Positions 26,284-33,901 of a stretch of 39,773 nucleotides of DNA are shown piece after piece. Location of the stretch: assembly GCA_030426765.1 (NCBI GenBank), contig JAUHXV010000031.1, positions 1 to 39,773 on the forward strand. Reading direction: 5' to 3'. The number at the start of each line of letters is the position of its first letter. Positions within the stretch are counted from its first letter, which is position 1. Made by a program: the position numbers and the translations under genes. The stretch comes from Bacteroidia bacterium. GTDB taxonomy: Bacteria > Bacteroidota > Bacteroidia > Chitinophagales > Saprospiraceae. The notes beneath the pieces were generated by a model. That model ran no database searches. It was not told the DNA's origin and saw only the letters and a program-made list of their open reading frames with translations.

Positions 26284-26861
26284 AATCACTCTTATTTGCC
26301 AGCCACAACACGCACAAGGTCGACGAAGTAAGAGCCATGTTGCAAGGTCGCTATGAGGTACTCAGTCTTCACGATGTGGGCATCACCGAAGACATTCCTG
26401 AGCCGTATGATACTTTTCAGAAAAATGCGCAGGCCAAGGCTGCTTACATTTTTAGAAAAACAGGAATTCCCGCTTTCGCGGATGACAGCGGGCTGCTGGC
26501 AGATGCACTGGGGAATCAACCCGGTGTGTTGTCTGCGCGCTATGCCGGACCACAGAAAAATTCCAATGACAATATGCAGAAGCTTTTATCAGCACTCAGT
26601 GGGATGGATAGCCGACGGGCCCGCTTTATTACCGTTATCGCCTTTCAGGTGGCGGAAGATCAGTGTCATTTTTTTGACGGAAAAGTCGAAGGCATCATCA
26701 GTGACAGTCCGCGTGGACACAAAGGATTTGGCTATGATCCTATCTTTATTCCATTGGGTTTTGATCAGACATTTGGTGAGCTGCACGAAAACATCAAAAA
26801 AGCCATCAGTCACCGGGCCATAGCCATGGCGAAATTTGTGTCTTTCCTGCATTCAACGTGA
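26280..26861 (+). CDS. rdgB: Non-canonical purine NTP pyrophosphatase (RdgB/HAM1)
   Basis: A 193-aa Ham1-family enzyme hydrolysing dITP, ITP and XTP to monophosphates, which keeps deaminated purines out of nucleic acids. Landmarks: LLFASHNTHKVDEVRAML, FADDSGL with the catalytic Asp, PGVLSARYAGPQKNSNDNMQ, RARFITVIAF, RGHKGFGYDPIFIP and the closing SHRAIAM. The start overlaps the preceding gene (ATGA). It converges with the ubiA-like gene on the opposite strand. Confidence 0.97.
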   Translation: MKSLLFASHNTHKVDEVRAMLQGRYEVLSLHDVGITEDIPEPYDTFQKNAQAKAAYIFRKTGIPAFADDSGLLADALGNQPGVLSARYAGPQKNSNDNMQKLLSALSGMDSRRARFITVIAFQVAEDQCHFFDGKVEGIISDSPRGHKGFGYDPIFIPLGFDQTFGELHENIKKAISHRAIAMAKFVSFLHST

Positions 26862-26889
26862 TCCTGGCAGATTGCCGTAGCACGATTTT

Positions 26890-27753
26890 CTAAAATAAAA
26901 CATCAGCGATCACAGCCATCCCAAACAGGATACTCGCAATCCCATTGGTTTCGAAGAACGCTTTATCAATGCGTTCGAGATCATATTTTTTAACGAGATA
27001 GTGCTGCCATACCAGCAATCCCATAAAGCCTAAAGCACCTATCCAATGCAAGATGCCTAACGAAGGAATCAGACTACTCTGGTACCAGGAAATGATCAAA
27101 AGCATCACAGCGCAGACCACATGGAGCCCTGCTGAAATACGTTTTGCCTTTTGCTGCCCAAATCTGCCGGGAACAGAATGAAGGCCCTGGTCGCGGTCAA
27201 ACTGCGCATCCTGGAGGGCGTACAGAATATCAAATCCACTGACCCACAGCATGACCATGATGCCGTACAGTACCGGGAGCAGCTCAAACGAACCGGTCAC
27301 TGCAATGTAAGCACCCACCGGTGCTAATCCGAGGCCCACACCCAGTACAAAATGACATAACCAGGTAAATCGCTTGGTATAACTGTATCCGAGGATAACG
27401 AGCAAGGCTACGGGAGACAGATAAAAGCAGAGTGGATTGAGGTAATAGGTTGTAAGGATAAAAGCTGCTGCAGATATTGAGGTGAAAATGAAGGCTGCTC
27501 GGGCAGATACAACCCCAGCGGGGATTTCACGTGTGACTGTGCGTTGGTTGCGGGCATCGATCTCCCGATCCACGTAGCGGTTGAATGCCATGGCTGCACT
27601 GCGGGCAAACACCATGCACAGGAAGACTAACAGAAACACCGTCCAGTCTATGGCAGAATCACGCACCTTGACGGCCAGAAAAAAAGACAGAAAGGCAAAG
27701 GGCAGCGCGAAAATCGTATGGGCAAACTTGACGAGTGAGAAGTAGGACTTCAT
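26890..27753 (-). CDS. UbiA-family prenyltransferase
   Basis: A 287-aa membrane protein with about eight or nine helices and both aspartate-rich motifs of the UbiA superfamily: NRYVDREIDARNQRT (with REIPAG after it) near residue 58 and DILYALQDAQFDRD near 173. It attaches a polyprenyl chain to an aromatic acid. The sequence pattern is that of the putative 4-hydroxybenzoate polyprenyltransferase subgroup often linked to the futalosine route of menaquinone synthesis (MqnP-like). A UbiX-like gene 2.5 kb away fits quinone metabolism, but the exact substrate is not decided. Confidence 0.87.
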   Translation of the reverse strand: MKSYFSLVKFAHTIFALPFAFLSFFLAVKVRDSAIDWTVFLLVFLCMVFARSAAMAFNRYVDREIDARNQRTVTREIPAGVVSARAAFIFTSISAAAFILTTYYLNPLCFYLSPVALLVILGYSYTKRFTWLCHFVLGVGLGLAPVGAYIAVTGSFELLPVLYGIMVMLWVSGFDILYALQDAQFDRDQGLHSVPGRFGQQKAKRISAGLHVVCAVMLLIISWYQSSLIPSLGILHWIGALGFMGLLVWQHYLVKKYDLERIDKAFFETNGIASILFGMAVIADVLF

Positions 27754-27765
27754 GAGACAAAAATA

Positions 27766-27802
27766 AAAATGCCTGTAAAGAATCGCACTTTACAGGCATT
27801 TT
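27766..27802 (-). terminator. Terminator after the DUF1573 lipoprotein gene
   Basis: AAAATGCCTGTAAAG / CTTTACAGGCATTTT, a 15-bp perfect stem around a 7-base loop. On the minus strand it is followed by TTTTATTTTTG, 32 bases past the stop of the gene at 27834-28391. It lies just upstream of the ubiA-like start and so separates the two units. Confidence 0.8.
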
Positions 27803-27833
27803 ATATTGACCCGAAACGGGCAAAAAGCTTTGA

Positions 27834-28391
27834 TTACTTATTAGGTGTTGTAGACTTAGTAGGCGCGTTAGGATCCTTTTCTACCACACCTGCGATGTTC
27901 AGGAAGGTTTGTGCCGGTTCAGTGTTGGCATTTACGGTCACACGTTTAGCCTGCTTACCTGGCTTTCCTTTGCTGTCAAAGACAACATCGATACTACCGG
28001 AACCACCTGGCGCGATTGGCTCTGATGGCCATTTAGGCACTGTACATCCGCAACTGCCTTTAGCGCTACTAATGATCAGCGGTTCTTTTCCGGTGTTTTT
28101 GAATGTGTAGGTGTGAGAAACTTTCTCCCCTTCTGTAACGGTACCGAAGTCATAATCTTTGTGATCAAACGTCATTTCAGTCACCGGTCCGGCAGGAGCA
28201 GTATTTTGAGCTGTCACAGCAACAGGCTGGTCACCTGCATTGACTTTCTGAGGGGCGATAGCGCCTTCAGTAGGCTGCTCCAGATTCTCTCTGGCCTCTT
28301 CGCGAGCTTCTTCAGCACCGCTTTGGCAGCCGATTACCGCAACGGATGAAACCAGAACAACTAAAGCAATAAAATTCTTGAGTAGCGTCAT
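27834..28391 (-). CDS. DUF1573 lipoprotein
   Basis: A 185-aa exported lipoprotein. The signal peptide ends in a lipobox (AVIGC, Cys about 22). A charged, low-complexity linker follows (about 25-65), then one DUF1573 domain with MTFDHKDYDFGTVTEGEKVS, HTYTFKNTGKEPLII and SSAKGSCGCTVPKWP, which is the family hallmark, and a beta-rich end. The fold is an immunoglobulin-like ASPM/MSP-type domain; the role is unknown. It is frequent in Bacteroidota. Monocistronic with its own terminator. Confidence 0.92.
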   Translation of the reverse strand: MTLLKNFIALVVLVSSVAVIGCQSGAEEAREEARENLEQPTEGAIAPQKVNAGDQPVAVTAQNTAPAGPVTEMTFDHKDYDFGTVTEGEKVSHTYTFKNTGKEPLIISSAKGSCGCTVPKWPSEPIAPGGSGSIDVVFDSKGKPGKQAKRVTVNANTEPAQTFLNIAGVVEKDPNAPTKSTTPNK

Positions 28392-28545
28392 TTTTATTGA
28401 AATTTTAATTATCAGATTTTAGATACTGCAAAATTAGCAGAAGTATACATATCTGAAAAACCTGATGTATGACTTCCTGTTAATAAGGTGTGAATCACCA
28501 GGTTAAGAATGTCTGCCCGAGCCGCATTTTCACTCGTATTAGCTT

Positions 28546-28553
28546 TATATTTG
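28546..28553 (+). promoter_or_regulatory. -7 box for tRNA-Arg(CCT)
   Basis: TATATTTG within gctttatatttgca, ending 8 bases before the mature tRNA. The same context stands before the second tRNA-Arg at 31466. Confidence 0.65.
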
Positions 28554-28561
28554 CATCCTTC

Positions 28562-28633
28562 GGTCCCGTAGTTCAATGGATAGAATAGAAGTTTCCTAAA
28601 CTTTAGATGCAGGTTCGATTCCTGCCGGGACTA
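28562..28633 (+). tRNA. tRNA-Arg (anticodon CCT)
   Basis: A complete cloverleaf: acceptor GGTCCCG/CGGGACT, D-arm GTTC...GAAT, anticodon stem GAAGT/ACTTT around TTCCTAA (anticodon CCT, reads AGG), T-arm GCAGG-TTCGATT-CCTGC, discriminator A. CCA is not encoded. 72 nt. Confidence 0.93.
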
Positions 28634-28746
28634 CTTTTCCTCCCTTCTGCTCGGCATCTGTCGTCACACACTCCTCATGCAAAGACCTTTTTTCGGAATT
28701 CACCAAATCTCTTGCTGTCCTCCTGTAAGGTGACATTCTGATTCAC

Positions 28747-28754
28747 TAAATTTG
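28747..28754 (+). promoter_or_regulatory. -7 box for the MscS-type gene
   Basis: TAAATTTG. Its position argues against a TTG start at 28757, which would lie at or before the transcription start, and for the ATG at 28787. Confidence 0.45.
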
Positions 28755-28786
28755 TTTTGACGACCAAGTCATTTAAACAAGCGTGT

Positions 28787-29650
28787 ATGGATAGCGAAAT
28801 TTTACAACACATCATTTTCATCGCCATAACCCTGAGCATCGCAGTGGTTTTCTCCTTTACGTTAAGGAAGGCGTTGAATATCTTTATGGACCGCTATGCT
28901 GCAAACGTTAAGGTCGACCCGACTAATTTCTCCTTTATCAAAAACAGCGTAGGGTTTATCATCTATGCCGTAGCTGTCATTTTCATTTTTTTAAAAATCC
29001 CTTATCTACGCTCACTTGGTACGGCTTTATTTGCAGGCGCAGGAATTGTAGCCATCATTGTAGGTTTTGCTTCGCAAAAAGCATTCGCCAATATCATCAG
29101 TGGTTTGTTTATTCTGATATTCAAACCCTATAAGATCTCGGATATCATCGAGTTTAAGGATGGTACGCTCGGGGTCGTGGAAGACATCACACTGCGCCAT
29201 ACGCTGATCAACAATTATGAAAACAGGCGGATCGTCATCCCCAATAGTGTCATCAGTGAAGAGACCATCATCAACAGCAATATCAAGGATGAAAAAATCC
29301 GTAAGCATATCGTGTTTTCCATTAGCTATGATTCTGACATTGATCTCGCCATGCAAATCATCAGTGATGAAGCAGAAAAACATCCGCATACTATAGATAA
29401 CCGCAGTGAGGAAGAAATTGAAGCTGGTGAACCCGTGATCACCGTTCGTGTGATCGCACTTTCTGATTACTCTGTTGACCTGAAAGCTTACGTTTGGGCA
29501 TTAGGAAGTGACACTGCCTTTGTGCTCATGTGCGACTTGCTGAAATCCATCAAGCAACGATTCGACCGAGAAGGGATTGAGATACCATTTCCTTACCGAA
29601 CCATCGTTTATAAGAAAGATATGGAAGGTCCCCCGGAAAAGGAAGTCTGA
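28787..29650 (+). CDS. MscS-family mechanosensitive ion channel
   Basis: A 287-aa small-conductance mechanosensitive channel. Three membrane helices (about residues 6-28, 50-72 and 78-106), with the pore-lining third helix GAGIVAIIVGFASQKAFANI followed by ISGLFILIFKPYKISDII, the family signature. The cytoplasmic beta domain has RHTLINNYENRRIVIPNSVI, and a C-terminal alpha/beta domain completes it. It opens under membrane tension to release solutes in osmotic downshock. The ATG at 28787 is preferred to an upstream TTG (28757). Confidence 0.93.
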   Translation: MDSEILQHIIFIAITLSIAVVFSFTLRKALNIFMDRYAANVKVDPTNFSFIKNSVGFIIYAVAVIFIFLKIPYLRSLGTALFAGAGIVAIIVGFASQKAFANIISGLFILIFKPYKISDIIEFKDGTLGVVEDITLRHTLINNYENRRIVIPNSVISEETIINSNIKDEKIRKHIVFSISYDSDIDLAMQIISDEAEKHPHTIDNRSEEEIEAGEPVITVRVIALSDYSVDLKAYVWALGSDTAFVLMCDLLKSIKQRFDREGIEIPFPYRTIVYKKDMEGPPEKEV

Positions 29651-29680
29651 TTTGTTACGTAAACGCCAAACTTATCCAGC

Positions 29681-29974
29681 TTAAGAAGTATTGTCTCGTG
29701 CTGATTCATACTCTTTCAGAGCAACTTCATACAGGTACTTCAATGGATCGTGCGCATGCAGCAACAAAGTAGGGCTGACCACACTCTTCACTTTCCATTC
29801 CCCCTCGGGTGTCTGCAGAATTGTCTGAATCGGAATGATCTCTTCGAGATTAAACCAATCCCCTCTCTCCTTGTCAAAAACAATCCGACAGGGATAAGCG
29901 CCCTCTGAATACAAGATTCCATTCTCTAATTGCTGCAATGGTGCCTGAGACATTTGGTGTTTAGATTTCGACAT
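29681..29974 (-). CDS. Hypothetical protein (97 aa)
   Basis: A small soluble protein, start MSKSKHQMSQAPLQQLENGI, perhaps beginning at the second Met (residue 8). It is rich in beta-like alternation (GILYSEGAYPCRIVFDKERG, IIPIQTILQTPEGEWKVKSV) and ends in a helix (KYLYEVALKEYESA). No signal peptide, no metal or catalytic motif seen. It converges with the MscS gene, with a 30-base gap. No family recognised. Confidence 0.55.
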   Translation of the reverse strand: MSKSKHQMSQAPLQQLENGILYSEGAYPCRIVFDKERGDWFNLEEIIPIQTILQTPEGEWKVKSVVSPTLLLHAHDPLKYLYEVALKEYESARDNTS

Positions 29975-30000
29975 GTGAAATTAAGGGTTCTTTTTTAAGC

Positions 30001-30278
30001 ATGGGGCGGAGAGCGGAGAGCGGAGGGCATGGAGCGGAGAGCGGAGGGCATGGAGCGGAGAGCGGAGGGCATGGAGCATGGGGCTCCCGACACATCGGGA
30101 TATAAAAAAATGAACAAATAAAATTATCCTTCGCTAAAGCGCGACCAGATCATTATAATTTCTCTGGATTCCCTTTCATAGAATTGAAAGGCTACCATTC
30201 CTTGATTTTAAATTTCCTGGTTACACAGACCACAGAACACCTCAAAGCCCTTCGCCCTCTGCCCTTCGCTCTCTGCCA
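30001..30278. repeat. Composite repeat block between the 97-aa gene and the ubiX-like gene
   Basis: Gene-free. It starts with three perfect tandem copies of a 21-bp unit gagcggagagcggagggcatg (30011-30031, 30032-30052, 30053-30073). Hairpin TCCCGA-caca-TCGGGA follows (30085-30100), then CGCTAAAGCG (30132-30141, shared with the block at 17330-17735), then CCTTTCA-tagaat-TGAAAGG near 30170. The block ends in a ccctctgcccttcgctctctgcc stretch that is roughly the inverse of the tandem unit. Not a CRISPR, since there are no unique spacers. Confidence 0.75.
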
Positions 30279-30836
30279 TTAGCTGCCCCAGCGAAAGGTA
30301 TCAATCTCAAACCCCGCAAGATCAAGTGCCCGATCCACCACCGTAAGGCAGGCCTTTTCAATCGTATCCGCGCCGCCGTAAAAAGAAGGAATTGCGGGAC
30401 AGATCACAGCACCTGCCAAAGTAAGCAGACGCATGTTTTCGATATGGATCAGACTGAATGGTGTCTCACGTGGTACGACGATAAGTTTTCTTCTTTCTTT
30501 TAAAATCACATCCGCTGCTCGCGTCATCAGGTCATCCGACATTCCATGGGCGATCCGGGCCATGGTGCCCATCGAACAGGGACAAACGATCATGGTATTG
30601 AATTTTGCAGAGCCGCTGGCAAATGGCGCATTGAAATCATCCTGTGCATAGACCCTGTGCCCGAAGGTCTCTATGGGCATGTCTTTGATTTCCAATTCCC
30701 AGTTGATCCGGGCATTTGTACTCATCACGATACCCACTTCGCTGACCTGCTCAGGTATCTGCGCCAATCGTTCCAGCAACAAACGGGCGTAGATCGCACC
30801 GCTCGAACCGCCAATCCCCAGTATGAGTTTATGCAT
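30279..30836 (-). CDS. ubiX: UbiX-like flavin prenyltransferase
   Basis: A 185-aa flavoprotein of the UbiX/Pad1 family. The FMN-binding start is KLILGIGGSSGAIYARLLLE. Further blocks are IVCPCSMGTMARIAHGMSDD and RRKLIVVPRETPFSLIHIEN, the phosphate- and prenyl-binding region, and SFYGGADTIEKAC. UbiX prenylates FMN to make the cofactor for UbiD-type decarboxylases, often in quinone synthesis. No ubiD partner is in the window; the UbiA-family gene nearby supports a quinone context. It is divergent from the thioredoxin-like gene at 30869. Confidence 0.93.
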   Translation of the reverse strand: MHKLILGIGGSSGAIYARLLLERLAQIPEQVSEVGIVMSTNARINWELEIKDMPIETFGHRVYAQDDFNAPFASGSAKFNTMIVCPCSMGTMARIAHGMSDDLMTRAADVILKERRKLIVVPRETPFSLIHIENMRLLTLAGAVICPAIPSFYGGADTIEKACLTVVDRALDLAGFEIDTFRWGS

Positions 30837-30843
30837 ATCTTTG
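30836..30843 (+). promoter_or_regulatory. -7 box for the periplasmic thioredoxin-like gene
   Basis: TATCTTTG (TAnnTTTG), 25 bases before the ATG at 30869; it touches the start codon of the divergent ubiX-like gene. Confidence 0.5.
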
Positions 30844-30868
30844 TGACTTCACTGAACAAAGTAATAAA

Positions 30869-31378
30869 ATGTCTTTACTCAGGTTTTGTTTATTCGTACC
30901 CCTTGCCTTTTTATTTCAACTCACAATAGCCCAGGAGATCAACTGGATGACGTGGGAAGAAGCAGTTGTCGCCAACAAAGCAGCGCCAAAGAAAATGTTT
31001 GTAGATGTGTACACCGAATGGTGTGGCTGGTGCAAAAAAATGGATAAGACTACCTTCAGGGATTCGGCGGTCATCGCTCGTATGAACGAGGATTTTTATG
31101 CGATCAAACTGAATGCCGAACAAAAAGAAAGCATCTACTGGAATGATAAGGAGTATAAATGGGTCGAATACAAACGAGATGGTATCAACCAACTGGCTTC
31201 TGAACTACTGGAAGGTCGATTATCCTACCCCACCTTTATCCTGATGGACAGCAAGTTTGCGAGGATCCTTATCTCCCCCGGATATATGGTCAGTGAAGAC
31301 CTGATCCGGCAACTGCGATTTGCTTCTGAAGAACACTATACAACCATGAGTTGGCCGGAATTTAAATCCAAATCATAA
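30869..31378 (+). CDS. Periplasmic thioredoxin-family protein
   Basis: A 169-aa exported protein. The signal peptide LLRFCLFVPLAFLFQLTIAQ is followed by a thioredoxin fold with KKMFVDVYTEWCGWCKKMDK (CxxC about 51-54) and SYPTFILMDSKF carrying the cis-proline. Between them an insertion (EQKESIYWNDKEYKWVEYKR) is typical of the thioredoxin_7/DUF255-like group. It probably reduces or oxidises periplasmic cysteines. Single gene, divergent from ubiX-like, ending before tRNA-Arg. Confidence 0.87.
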   Translation: MSLLRFCLFVPLAFLFQLTIAQEINWMTWEEAVVANKAAPKKMFVDVYTEWCGWCKKMDKTTFRDSAVIARMNEDFYAIKLNAEQKESIYWNDKEYKWVEYKRDGINQLASELLEGRLSYPTFILMDSKFARILISPGYMVSEDLIRQLRFASEEHYTTMSWPEFKSKS

Positions 31379-31465
31379 GAAACTGCAACTCAGGGGCTTG
31401 TCAATATTACCATCCGGTTCATCATCTGATGAGGTCAGGGGCTTTCAGCTATGGTCGAAGTGCTT

Positions 31466-31473
31466 TATATTTG
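31466..31473 (+). promoter_or_regulatory. -7 box for tRNA-Arg(TCT)
   Basis: TATATTTG in the context gctttatatttgca, the same as for tRNA-Arg(CCT), ending 13 bases before the mature tRNA. Confidence 0.65.
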
Positions 31474-31486
31474 CACCTCGTTAAAT

Positions 31487-31560
31487 GGCCCTATAGCTCA
31501 ACAGGATAGAGCAACGGTTTTCTAAACCGTAGGTTCCAGGTTCGAGCCCTGGTGGGGTCA
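31487..31560 (+). tRNA. tRNA-Arg (anticodon TCT)
   Basis: A complete cloverleaf: acceptor GGCCCTA/TGGGGTC, D-stem GCTC/GAGC, anticodon stem ACGGT/ACCGT around TTTCTAA (anticodon TCT, reads AGA), T-arm CCAGG-TTCGAGC-CCTGG, discriminator A. 74 nt, no encoded CCA. Its 3' end borders the prophage region, so it is the likely attachment gene. Confidence 0.94.
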
Positions 31561-31620
31561 CTTGTTATTACATAATACACCTGTATATCAACTGTTTACA
31601 AATTACCAACCAAAACAATA

Positions 31621-31658
31621 CAAAAACAAAGGGGTCAGCAAGTCATCCCTGCTGCCCC
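31621..31658 (-). terminator. Terminator at the end of the prophage late operon
   Basis: On the minus strand GGGGCAGC...GCTGACCCC (8 bp with one bulged A) is followed by TTTGTTTTTG, 29 bases past the last prophage gene and about 60 bases from the tRNA. Confidence 0.6.
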
Positions 31659-31686
31659 TCCAAACTCTCATGAACAGATCTTGGCC

Positions 31687-32778
31687 TTAGACCAAATGCT
31701 CTGAGACCTTAACTTTTGAATTGCATTTAAAACAGTCGGTATAGTCGACCGGGATATTGGCCGCGAGCCATGGCATACGCTCACCCAAAATTGTATTTAC
31801 CCGGTCCCGATGCAATGCGATTTCCTCCCTTGTTATGATAGTGTACTTCTCCGGGAACGGATTCGAAAGGATCATTCCGGCCAGCTTGCGCATGCTGTAT
31901 AATGCAATGCACTCCGCCATCACCCGAGCCCATGCATCGTTGATAAAATCAAACGGCTGACACAGCCAGCTATTCCCGCATGCTACGCCAAGGCTGATCC
32001 GGAACCCATAGGCATAGGACGACTCATTTGCTTCAATCAACCCGTCCAATGTAGATGCGGTCAGCCCATGAGCATTGAAAAACTGATCCCATTTCTCTTT
32101 TTTTCCGCAACTGCATTTCGTCTTATTGTTCTTAGGTAGGATGCCGGCATGATCAGCCACGATCACCACCATGTATAAATCCCGCTCCGTATTATCATCC
32201 GATTGGAAGTTAAACACCTCCGGGTCGGTGAAGGTGTAAGTCCCCTTGCCGTTCACTATTGGGACATCAAAAGCAAGTATAGGCGTGCCGGACTGAAGCG
32301 CTTCCTCGTCATAAATCCCCACCTCTACATTGGTACCATTCACACCGGCAGCGTATAAAGTCACAGTCCTGATCTTAGCGATCACACCGCGGAATATTTT
32401 CGGTTCCAACCGGATAGCAAAGTATGCCTCCGGAGTGAGATTTAGTGTCACTTTGTCATCACCGACAAAACCATTAAAAGGCTCGACTTTCTTTTTCAAT
32501 GGTCCGCCGATCATCTCAGCACCTAAGTCGGAGATGAATTGCTTTATCCCTGCTGACCTGGCATCAACAAGCCTCGTCCACAGATCACTGCTGGAACAAT
32601 CATCAATATTCTGAGGGATCTTGAGCGGGAACCCAAACTCAGGATCATCGAGATACAATCCGGATAAAGAGGTGTTGTACCCTTCAGGCTCTTCTCCATC
32701 AATAAAGCACGGGCAGTCTGTATCGGTTAATCCTACAACATTGTCCAGGCAATCCAATAATTCAGAAGGTTCTGCCAT
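31687..32778 (-). CDS. Cysteine-rich phage structural protein, unknown role
   Basis: A 363-aa protein with no signal peptide. It opens MAEPSELLDCLDNVVGLTDT, continues DCPCFID and GYNTSLSGLYLDD, and resembles a set of uncharacterised Bacteroidota prophage proteins beginning with a C-(L/I)-DNVVG-x-T-x-x-x-C-x-C segment. The middle is beta-rich (VTLYAAGVNGTNVEVGIYDE). About a dozen cysteines include KCSCGKK and a C-terminal DCFKCNSK. The start at 32778 is two bases after the lysin stop, the same spacing as between the lysin and the gene before it. A tail- or baseplate-associated virion protein is likely by position; not demonstrated. Confidence 0.65.
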   Translation of the reverse strand: MAEPSELLDCLDNVVGLTDTDCPCFIDGEEPEGYNTSLSGLYLDDPEFGFPLKIPQNIDDCSSSDLWTRLVDARSAGIKQFISDLGAEMIGGPLKKKVEPFNGFVGDDKVTLNLTPEAYFAIRLEPKIFRGVIAKIRTVTLYAAGVNGTNVEVGIYDEEALQSGTPILAFDVPIVNGKGTYTFTDPEVFNFQSDDNTERDLYMVVIVADHAGILPKNNKTKCSCGKKEKWDQFFNAHGLTASTLDGLIEANESSYAYGFRISLGVACGNSWLCQPFDFINDAWARVMAECIALYSMRKLAGMILSNPFPEKYTIITREEIALHRDRVNTILGERMPWLAANIPVDYTDCFKCNSKVKVSEHLV

Positions 32779-32780
32779 TT

Positions 32781-33899
32781 CTAAAAGTCTTTGATTAAAC
32801 GATAAAGGTTCTCGCCAGGGCAAAGTGTGCTGGTTCTATCTCTATGGCCCACCACTTCGACGTCTCCGATCACGGCTTTCAGTGTCTTGACCAGCCATTT
32901 AGCTGCCTTGACCTGGATATCGGGAGGAGTCTCCTTTTCATAATCCCCGATAAGGCAGATGCCCAGCGTTTTGCTGTTCTGATTTGCCACGTTGTAGCAC
33001 GCTTCATCAATATCATTGGTATGGTAGATTGTTCCATCCTTGTATATTACATAGGCGTACCCAATACCGGGCCACCCCTTTGATACATGGTATCTCGCGA
33101 TTGATTCAATGGTCCCATTATCAGCTGAGTGATGGATCGCGATTTGTTTGATTCCGTCCAGTGCTCGTTTTTTATATGCAGACTTTTTAGGCAATGCATC
33201 CTGAAAGTGCTGAACGGTGAAGTCGGTCGTGATTGCTGCCGGTGGGATCAGGTGCGCAAAACGCTGTTTTGTCTTGCTCCATGCCGCGGCCAGCCCATCC
33301 AGATCATCCTGTACTATTTTTGTATGCACTCCGTCATATGTCGGGTACATTATAGCCTCTTCGACACGGGAGTGACCTATATCGAGGACATGGCCAAGCT
33401 CATGCATCGCAACTTGCCATAGCTGGACGTGAAGAATGTGCTTCCCATCCTTGCTTTCCACCTTATGAATCTCGGACCATTCCTCTGATTCGTCAAAATG
33501 GATTTCGAATTTACCGGGAGGACGATGAGCCAAAACCCCCTGTGGTCCCTCAAAAGGCCATTTGTTTTCCACGCCAACCTTGGAGCCATCCGAAAGAGTA
33601 AATTCCCGCTTTCGCTCTCCGGGGTTCAGGAAATAGATTTTGATGTGAGCTTTGTGATAGTCGTTTGTTGGCTTGAATGTGATAGCCCTGCCGACCGGCT
33701 CAATAGAATCAAATGCATCCTGCCATTCGTTGAAACAATGTTCGAATGCCAGGATACATTTGAATTTATCCATCTTGGATGTGAAATTGACAATATGCCA
33801 ATAGATAGAGCCGTCATCATCCGGCTGCACCTTTGGCCACTTCAATAATGAGTACCCCGCAGGAGCACTCATACACCCTATGATAGATCGGGGTTTCAT
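32781..33899 (-). CDS. Two-domain lysin: matrixin-type zinc protease fused to PGRP/type-2 amidase
   Basis: A 372-aa protein (start at 33899, two bases after the upstream stop). Residues about 25-215 read as a peptidase M10 (matrixin) catalytic domain: AFEHCFNEWQDAF, VLAHRPPGKFEIHFDESEEW, then the zinc site AMHELGHVLDIGHS (His166, Glu167, His170, His176) and the Met-turn AIMYP (Met184), then QDDLDGLAAAW. Residues about 250-372 are an amidase_2/PGRP domain: QIAIHHSADNGTIE, GWPGIGYAYVIYKDG, with zinc ligands His256/257, His352 (VVGHRD) and Cys360 (LCPGENL). The His-to-Cys spacing of eight equals that in T7 lysozyme. No signal peptide. It follows a holin-like gene in the prophage late region. The amidase should cut peptidoglycan stem peptides; what the protease cuts is unknown. 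Confidence 0.85.
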   Translation of the reverse strand: MKPRSIIGCMSAPAGYSLLKWPKVQPDDDGSIYWHIVNFTSKMDKFKCILAFEHCFNEWQDAFDSIEPVGRAITFKPTNDYHKAHIKIYFLNPGERKREFTLSDGSKVGVENKWPFEGPQGVLAHRPPGKFEIHFDESEEWSEIHKVESKDGKHILHVQLWQVAMHELGHVLDIGHSRVEEAIMYPTYDGVHTKIVQDDLDGLAAAWSKTKQRFAHLIPPAAITTDFTVQHFQDALPKKSAYKKRALDGIKQIAIHHSADNGTIESIARYHVSKGWPGIGYAYVIYKDGTIYHTNDIDEACYNVANQNSKTLGICLIGDYEKETPPDIQVKAAKWLVKTLKAVIGDVEVVGHRDRTSTLCPGENLYRLIKDF

Positions 33900-33901
33900 C
33901 C

